Under the pieces are notes generated by a model. It made no database searches. It was given only the letters and a program-made list of their open reading frames with translations, and was not told where the DNA came from. From Actinomortierella ambigua (lineage: Eukaryota; Mortierellomycota; Mortierellomycetes; Mortierellales; Mortierellaceae), in assembly GCA_016098155.1 (NCBI GenBank), contig JAAAJB010000034.1, forward strand, positions 1 through 64,000: 64,000 bases of DNA. Reading direction: 5' to 3'. How positions within the stretch are numbered: the stretch's first letter is position 1; the number at the start of each line of letters is the position of its first letter. This document shows positions 56,946 to 64,000 of the stretch, in pieces. The position numbers were made by a program, and so were the translations under genes.

Positions 56946-58164
56946 ATGTCACCACCAGCAGAACTCTTTTCCCTTATCGCCGACTTTTTGAACTCGCAGG
57001 GCTGCTATGACACCGTCAAAGCCCTGAAAAAGGAGGCCAAGAACGTATGTTTCATTGGCCATCAGCTTGGTGGCAAATGTCCCTATCAATTAGCCCGAGA
57101 AAGCTTATCTAACAACCGCCCCCTTTGCTTTTATTCTCTCAACTAGACTCTGAAGACCGTCGATACTACAGAGTCAAAGAAGACGCTACTTGAGATCTAC
57201 AACGACTTTGCCAAACAGTATGTGAATCATCGAAATCGATATGTTGTATCGCTATTGGAGCACCTTCTTTTCGTCCGACTGCCTGATCGCTCATAACCTT
57301 TTGTCTCTTCAACCTCAATCGATCCCTCTAGGAGCAAGAATGGAAGCGATAAGGATGACTCCTCGGACGACTCGAGCGACTCTTCTAGTGACGAGTCCTC
57401 TTCATCGTCGTCCAGCGATGATGAGTCCGATTCCTCGTCGTCATCTTCCTCTTCAGATGATGAGTCTTCTTCGTCTTCGGATGATGAGTCTTCTTCTTCG
57501 TCTTCAGATGATGAGTCTTCTTCTTCTTCGTCGTCGTCTTCTTCTTCCTCCTCTTCTTCGGAGTCCGAGTCGAGCGACAGCAGCAGCAGCGAGGACGAGG
57601 ATGATAAAACCAACACCAAGAAGCGGAAGGCTGCCTCTAGCGACAGCGACTCTTCGTCGTCTGAGTCGTCGTCCTCAGAGTCTGATTCGGAAAAGGAGGT
57701 GAAGAAGAACAAGCAGAAGGCTGAAACGAAGGACCAAGAGAAGGTTGATCAGACACCAAAGCCCAACAAGGTATGTGCCATTTGCTGGTTGATGCGCGTT
57801 GTGGCAGCAACTTTTTAGGACATCACGGAATGATTAAGCATTGACCTTTTAATTTATTTTATTTTTCATCTATTCGCTACTGCAGGACACAAAGGAAAAC
57901 AACAAGACTCAGAATACGCCATTCAAGCGTGTCAAGGCCGAGGATGTTGTGTTCCTCGATAACAGGCTAAAGGACAACACTTACATGTCGAAGGGTGGAG
58001 CTGAGGAAGGATATGGCTTCAAGGCACACCAGGACCTGATCGTCACAAGAGGAAAGGGATTCCGCAACGAGAAGAACAAGAAGAAGCGCGGCTCGTACCG
58101 TGGAGGACAGATCGATATGAAGTCGCACTCGATCAAGTTCAACTTTGGAAGTGACGACGAGTAG
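56946..58164 (+). CDS. SRP40: SRP40/Nopp140-like nucleolar phosphoprotein
   Basis: The protein is a nucleolar chaperone of snoRNP assembly in yeast and animals. Four exons are read (56946-57044, 57147-57217, 57332-57770 and 57886-58164), giving 295 residues. The N-terminus (ELFSLIADFLNSQGCYDTVKAL) is a LisH motif. The middle, about residues 57-160, is an extreme Ser/Asp/Glu repeat region with many casein-kinase-2-type sites, followed by a Lys-rich stretch. The last 80 residues form the conserved SRP40 C-terminal domain: TPFKRVKAEDVVFLDNRLKD, YGFKAHQDLIVTRGKGFR, NKKKRGSYRGG and SIKFNFGSDDE. Only one Ser-rich block is present, as in yeast Srp40, versus ten in mammalian Nopp140. Confidence 0.93.
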
Positions 58165-59358
58165 AGATCCCTTCCCCTCCGCTTCTCCATGAAGAGTGAG
58201 GCAACTCTCCAGTCTTGACATCCACCACTGTTCACTTCATCGTACGCTCTCGCTTCAGCGTGACATCATGCAGCATTTTATTTTCAATCTCCCGACCATC
58301 TAGAAGACAGACACCACGGCCATTAACAGCAGTAGAAAAGGCAATACACAAATACACTACCGTATATTTCGTGAAAGGACATTTAGAGGGGGTTTCAACA
58401 AGAGAAACGACACCATTTTCCTCTGCCCTGCCAGCCACCAAACACCAAAGATACCCAACTCCTGAAAGTTGATATCCTCACGCACACGCGACAGATGCAG
58501 TCGAGCCACCAACAGCGGCAGGTAGTTTGTTTGGTCACTGCACTGTCTAAAGTTTCCATTGTCCCTCCCACGCTGGCCTGGTAGGATTGGATGGAGGGAA
58601 CTGGGAGGATTCACTCTGCTGTCTGTTCGTTGGTATGGTGGGACAATGCATCCACGCTGGGAATGATGGGCCTGCCCGCCCTTGTTTTGAATTTGAGGGC
58701 ACGACAAGGAGACGGCACAAACAGTCTGTTCGCACGCGCGGGAGTATTAACACACACACGAAAGTCCAACAGCACTGTTGCACAGTAAGGACCTCTTGTT
58801 CGTCTGCTGCATGCTGCTGCTGTTGCCGTCACTACTACTGCTGCTGTCCCTCCTCCCCTGGGGCACCTATCGAAGTTCCCCTCCCTCCCCCTCCTCCTCC
58901 TCCTCCCTTCTCCTCTTCTCCTTCCCCTCGTCCGCCTCTCCGTCCTCACCGCCGGTGGATAGGTTCATCACTCGTTCTCTCGTTCTATTGTTTGCCTGCC
59001 TGTACCCCTTCTCAGCTCCCTACTTATCCTCTCCCTTTTTTTTTGTATCGAGGTGTTAACATCCCCCTAACCCGCACTGCTTTTCTTCCTTCTTTTCCTG
59101 TCCTCTATCTCCTTCATCCCTCCCGTCTCCTCAGTATTCTCCTTTGATCTTCAGGTGCTGGCCATTTTGCGGCTTCCTTACTCTTTTTTTTTTTGCCGCT
59201 TCTCTCTTTTCTTTCTTTCTTCCTTTTTTTTCACCTCCTCCTCTCCTTTTATCCCTGTCTGCCTTGTCACCGTTTATTTCTTAATCTCAACTTGTTTGCA
59301 GCTCCCTCAGCGCCAGCTTCAGATAAACGAGCCTTCCAGAGTGAGAAACTGCATCTCG
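58165..59358. other. Intergenic region: SRP40 3' end and zinc-finger gene promoter
   Basis: 1.2 kb without a recognised gene. The second half (58810-59270) is strongly pyrimidine-rich, like other promoters in this window. A TTTGCAG acceptor-like site near 59294-59300 and another CAG at 59308-59310 could mark a 5' UTR intron of the following gene. Confidence 0.5.
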
Positions 59359-59538
59359 ATGCTAGCCCTGCATCAGCTTGACAACGGGAGAATGGCATCG
59401 CAATCAGCACAATCAGCCAATGTACCTGGAGACGATGGAATCATGAATGTCGAGCTGACTCTGGGTGTGCAGGGATACTCGAGTTCGGCACCTTTGCTGA
59501 CGTCCACAATGCTGGAGAGCGATGCCTTTCAGACCCTT

Positions 59539-59581
<43 letters not shown>

Positions 59582-62500
59582 AACAAGAACAAGAATTGTT
59601 CCTCCAAGCACATCTGCAACATATTCAGCAACCGCCGCCGCAGCACCCCTTCGCACATTCACTGCATCCTCTACAATCACCCGAAAAGGCACGCTCGCCA
59701 ACGAGTACATCAGTGTCTGCTGCTTCTGCCGGTTCGTGGGTATTTGACTACCCCCCTCCTCTTCCAAGGTAAAAAAGAAAAGAAAGGAAAAAAAAAGGCT
59801 ATGCAGGGAGCATCCCACAAAGTGCTCATTGACCCGTTCGTGTTTCGTGCGGCGCCTGTACCCTGTTGCACAGTCGCGTTTCTCGCCCCTCTCTTCCCCC
59901 CCCCGTCTACGATCGATCCCTCTTTTAATACTCGTGGTTGAGCGGAAGATGAAAATGTTGCTACTTCTCCTTTAGAGAGAGAGAGAGACGCGACGGATGA
60001 GTGATTAACGATGATATGGACTGGGAGAGGGAAGGGGAGGGGGGCCAACCTGGGTAGCAGTAACCCTGCGACAGATGGCTGCTCTGCGGGTTGTGCAAGG
60101 TTTGAGGACAGAGATGGCTGCCTTTCTTTTTTTAATATGCCCTGTTTATCTGCCTGCCTAGAGCGAGAGATGGAGAGAGAGAGACAGAGAGACAGAAAGC
60201 GGAGAGGGAAATGGAAAGGAGGGGAAAAGAAGAAAAGGGAAGGCGAGGCAAGGGAAGGAGGGAAGCAAATGTCCTGTTGCTGTGGTTCCCGAACGCAAGC
60301 AAGATCAGGGGGGAGTTGGGGCAAGAGTGTTTCCAACGTTATTGCTGGGTTATGTAAGGCAGCACGCCGCTATTGGTGCCCTTTCGTGCTCATGGTTCGA
60401 GGGCTCGACAGGCAGACTCTAGAGCCATGGAAAAGAAAACAAAAAAAAAAGCCGCCAAGACCTTTAGACTTCTTGCTTTGACCTCGGATCTATCTGCCGT
60501 GGATGTGTGGGGGGAGCGTGCTTCATTCCAAAGAAGCGTGTGGCATGTTTCTCTGTTGTTCTTGTTGTTTGCTGCTGCTGCTGTTCGGTATTGTTTTGGT
60601 CACTTGGCACAGTATGCAAGCGAGGGAACCACATTGAATTCAAAACACATTCATACCACAACACCTATCCAACACTCTCTCTGCATGCGCACACATTTGT
60701 TGACGATCACTAATGGTCTGCTATTTTTTGTTGTCTTCCTTGTCCTCTTCTTTATTTTGGCATCACCCCCTTTCTTTCTCCCCTTGCTGCTGCTGCTACC
60801 TCTATGATGCTCTTCTGCCCATGCTGTAGAGGACACAACTCTTCAGCTGCCCAAGCACCAGGCCTCCTCACTCGCTCTCTCAACCAACTGCATCCTCTGC
60901 AACAAACACCACCGCAAACACTGTCGCGTGCTCAAGGACAAAGTTATGTCACCCTACAACAACAGCAACAGCAACAACAGCAGCAGCAACAGCTACAGCA
61001 GCAACAACAACAACAGCAACAACAACAACAACAACAACAGCAGCAGGTGGTGTCAGCTGTCCACGGTACATTGGCCTCGTCCTTCTCCATAAACTTCCCC
61101 ACGGCCGTGAGCAACGCAGGCCAGCCCAGCATTGGGATGCTTGGACAGCAGGACACACTGACAATCATCCCAGATGTGTTTTCGTGGGGTGAGCAGAGCA
61201 TAAGTAACTCGAAAGCAGACATCTTTCAATTGACCTCACCACCAATGACACCCTCCGGAATTGCAGCGCGCTCGCCAAACTCGTATGGTGGAACACCGCT
61301 TGTGTACGGCCAACACCACAAGCGCCCACCTCTGTGGCCCATGGATCGCCCTCCGTTGTTACCCCTCCCACGCCAGACACTCACTCCTCAACAGTCTTCC
61401 AAAGGTATGCGTTAAAGACCTTTGGCGTCATGAAACAAAAAATCGCTTGACTCTCATCGCAAGATGAATGCTTGTACTCACGTTATATCGAAACGTTTAT
61501 TGTTCTAGCGGCCAACTTGCAATATGTACCATGCAAGTTTTTCAAAAGTGGGGCATGCACAGCTGGCAAGAACTGCCTCTTCTCACACTCGAGAGATCTG
61601 CACTCGGAAAACCATGTGTGCAAATACTTTCTGAAAGGCAACTGCAAATTTGGCAGCAAGTGCTCACTATCGCACTCGTTTCTATCAGCGGATCGCAAAT
61701 CTTCGGCCATGAATCTTGCCAGCAGTAACGGCTCCACCCTGAACGCGAATCAGGTCAGCAGCAGTACTAGCAATGGAATTCAGTTAGGGCGGGCCCGCCT
61801 GGAGCGGCGTGCGTCCAGTGGCGCCATTGCAAATAGTTTTTGGCCATCCGAACCTCTATCACCACCATTTGGACCACCATTGAGCCACCAAGGAAAGAGC
61901 ATTCATCAGCCTCCTATCCTTCAAGCACAGCACCCAATGCGACTGGACAGATCAGTATCGCAAGAGTTCTCCATCAGCCGTTCACCAAGCCAACCAGCAC
62001 TCTACTCACGGAATATGCTAACACGCTCCACAACCGAGAATTTCCGGCATTCGTACAGTTTAAATGGCGCACTGAAACAATTACATGATATGGCTCCGTC
62101 ACCCTCGTTTGATGATGCTGGTTCCAGTCCAGAGAGCAACAGCCTGGCGAGCACATTTGGCAGCAGCTCCCTCGACCTGGGCATGGCAAGTGTCAATGGC
62201 TCGCTAAATACATTTGAGAGTCGCTCTCGACAGCATCTTGCAGCACCACTCCCAATCCGACAGCGCTCGCTACCAGATATTTTCCGTCTTGGCCCTTGTT
62301 CAGGGTCGTTTGCATCCACCTCGGCAAACGATACCAGTGGCCTGGGAACAAACTCTACTAATACAGGACAAATACCGCCGCCGTCTTTCTATCCAGCAGG
62401 AAGCAAGGCGCTGCTCCTTGGGGTTCATTTCGACCACGATGGCGCGCAGAGTTCGCCTATCAAACTGCATTCTATCCCAGAACGCTTCCATCCACAACCC

Positions 62501-63748
62501 AGCGCTGCTGCTGCTCAGTTGAGTAACAACCAGCATCAACACCAGCAGCACCAGTACCAGCAGCAATATGCGCTTGAACGAGGGATCAGTCATTACAATG
62601 GCCCACTCAGTGGCAATGCAGGATTTTTGGGCACCGGTGAGACTGTACTCGGAGATTTTGGATCGGATGAAGAAGGCGATTTGAAGACGGACCTTGGATA
62701 CCTCCCTTCCTCTCTCAGTGAGCTATTGAACAATGGCGATCGCCAGCCACAGCGAGAGCTAGGAGAGAACGCCAATACTGCACAGCCAACGGACGTGCTG
62801 CCATCTCCCGCTAGTACTCTCCGCGAAGACAAGGATGAAGAAGGTGGCGGCCATGACCGAAGTGTTTCGTCCGCCACGACCCTTGGTAAGAAACACGCTC
62901 AACAACAAGCATGGATTGATCCCGATGGCACTGCAAGTCTTCAATTGTCTCACTTTTTTTCTCTGGTTTTTTTTTTCTTAGGCACAAGCAGGGACCCACT
63001 AGAGGCTTTCAGAACTCGATTTCAGTCGTCGATGGATGATCTCCATCGTGAGGCTCGCCATGAACACAACAACCTCAATCGAGTTACGGAGGGCGACCTG
63101 GAATTCTCCGTCTACAAAGGCGTCGATGGCGCTAGCCTATTTTCTCATGCAGTCTACGAGGTCAACAACAACGACTCAAAGTCCTCCGCCATGACGTCCT
63201 TCCACCCTCTCTCTTCGCAGTTCAACGGCCTCCTTTACGATGAATATGGGCGCCTCGATCAACCGCAGTTTCATCAGCACCAGACTCTGTTTTCAGCGCC
63301 CATGCAAGCATACGGCGACCTGAAGAACTCGAGCTCGCTTGAAACGGCCAACACGACTAGCCGCGCGGGAACACCGGACCCTTTCTGCCCTTTCCCTCAG
63401 GAGGCAGACGAGGTTCAATTTACCATGGATGACGACCTGCCGGTTGTTACCGGGTCTACAACTGACAACCTCCGTACGAAACCACTTGGGCTGGGGCTTT
63501 ATGGGGAGTCAGCAATGTCTTCTCCACCGCCTCCTCCTCCACCACCATCACATTTTTCTCCACCCACTCTTGCCTCGTACGCCTCAACCCTTCAGTCGTC
63601 CACGAGCAGGCATCTGGGCGATCATGATAAACCAACGAAGCATGAGGAGCAGGGTGAACGCACAGCAGACAAGCAGGATGTGCACAGCAATTTAGTAGCA
63701 CTCATGAATTCACTCGACATGACGGAAAACGGCATCTATTCGATGTGA
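59359..63748 (+). CDS. Tandem CCCH zinc-finger protein with poly-Q tracts
   Basis: Four exons are read: 59359-59768, 60830-61404, 61509-62885 and 62982-63748, giving 1,042 residues. A start at 59392 is also possible (1,031). Two CCCH fingers, both C-x7-C-x5-C-x3-H, lie at about residues 337-355 (CKFFKSGACTAGKNCLFSH) and 366-384 (CKYFLKGNCKFGSKCSLSH), 10 residues apart. Such fingers usually bind single-stranded RNA, and fungal relatives include Cps3-type and Lee1-type proteins of poorly known role. The remainder is disordered: Gln runs in exons 1 and 2, Ser/Pro-rich stretches, and an acidic SDEEGD patch. Junctions PPLPRGHNSS and SSKGAANLQYVPCKFF keep phase. The first intron (1,061 bp) is long. 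The last removes 96 bp without changing frame. Confidence 0.85.
59769..60829 (+). other. Long (1,061 bp) first intron of the CCCH gene
   Basis: Donor GTAAAA follows PPPLP and acceptor CTGTAG precedes GHNSSAAQ, joining in phase across an Arg codon. It contains GA-rich sequence near 60170-60260. The weak donor means an alternative gene model, with separate transcription starts for each part, cannot be excluded. Confidence 0.6.
62886..62981 (+). other. Stop-free 96-bp intron in the CCCH gene
   Basis: The intron has GTAAGA and a T-rich tract ending in CTTAG. Its length is a multiple of three and it has no stop codon, so retention would insert 32 residues instead of truncating the protein. Confidence 0.7.
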
Positions 63749-63867
63749 AAAAAAGACATCCTCCCATACAAACATCCATATCCATGAGATATACCCGCCT
63801 TTTTCCACCTTTTTTTATTGTTCCTGTTGATTGCTAGATACCTAAAAAAAAAAAAGATACCGAATAA

Positions 63868-63895
63868 CTCTCTCTCTCTCTCTCTCTCTCTCTCC
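63868..63895. repeat. (CT)n microsatellite
   Basis: About 14 CT units lie in the presumed 3' UTR of the CCCH gene, followed by an A-run. Confidence 0.9.
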
Positions 63896-63916
63896 CAAAA
63901 AAAAAAAGTAGTGATG

Positions 63917-63922
63917 AATAAA
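63917..63922 (+). promoter_or_regulatory. Possible polyadenylation signal of the CCCH gene
   Basis: A perfect AATAAA hexamer occurs 169 bp after the stop codon, downstream of the CT repeat. Confidence 0.45.
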
Positions 63923-64000
63923 CTTAAAAGTTGCTAGTTGTATGTTTGAAAGTCGATGGAAGGGTGTACAAGATGGCGCTTTCTGTACGCACTTTGGAAA

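Noticed and set aside
57227..57712. 161-codon minus-strand Ser/Asp/Glu-rich frame opposite SRP40
   Set aside because: The SRP40 Ser codon repeats read as Ser/Asp/Glu on the other strand too; the plus-strand gene has the conserved LisH and C-terminal domains.
59155..59358. Upstream extension of the CCCH gene to the ATG at 59155
   Set aside because: The added peptide is Phe/Leu/Ser from pyrimidine-rich leader sequence, and acceptor-like CAG sites lie between it and the likely start.

Overview
The window is nuclear DNA of a filamentous fungus. Its genes carry short GT-AG introns, mostly about 90-230 bp. Coding GC is moderate, proteins are rich in Gln/His/Ser/Pro tracts, and many intergenic stretches are CT, GA or CA simple repeats. 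The gene set (beta-1,3-glucan synthase, GH72 glucanosyltransferase, ATP-type PEP carboxykinase, Rom2-type Rho GEF, Gin4/Hsl1-type kinase) is fungal. The style (moderate intron density, long low-complexity regulatory proteins) suggests Mucoromycota, perhaps Mortierellomycotina. That placement is inference; no marker here proves it.

Layout. 1-1345: 3' part of a membrane nitrilase/apolipoprotein N-acyltransferase-like gene (+). 1659-4703: CDC48 (-), divergent from 5352-6863: proteasome subunit RPN9 (+). 7862-13503: Rho1 GEF of Rom1/2 type (+). 13792-15022: RRM-like, probably mitochondrial protein (-). 15499-17734: uncharacterised low-complexity protein (-). 17850-19666: secreted pepsin-type aspartic protease (-). 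19667-23060: gene-poor, holding a tRNA-derived SINE at 22049-22456 with a perfect 14-bp target-site duplication. 23061-23911: mitochondrial ribosomal protein uS11m (-). 24170-25348: cytochrome b561-type membrane protein (-). 26446-29286: proline-rich transglutaminase-like protein (+). 32809-40441: Gin4/Hsl1-like kinase with a C-terminal KA1-like end (+). 40794-43072: PEP carboxykinase (-). 44974-51124: beta-1,3-glucan synthase FKS1 (-). 53947-55588: GH72 glucanosyltransferase with X8/CBM43 and a likely GPI anchor (+). 55814-56695: mitochondrial mS26/Pet123-like protein (-). 56946-58164: SRP40/Nopp140-like nucleolar protein (+). 59359-63748: poly-Q tandem CCCH zinc-finger protein (+).

Functional themes. 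CDC48 and RPN9, both in ubiquitin-proteasome degradation, share a 648-bp divergent promoter region. Several genes belong to wall building and cytokinesis: the Rho1 GEF (Rho1 activates Fks1 in yeasts), FKS1, the GH72 enzyme divergent from it, and the neighbouring transglutaminase-like and Gin4/Hsl1-like genes.

The most notable non-genic item is the SINE: intact pol III A and B boxes, a decayed tRNA fold, a 3' A-tail and a target-site duplication. Other items are two stop-free introns whose lengths are multiples of three, two unusually long first introns, and natural variation at the FKS1 echinocandin hot-spot positions. Exon boundaries were read by hand from splice consensus, reading phase and family knowledge, and may be off at a few junctions.
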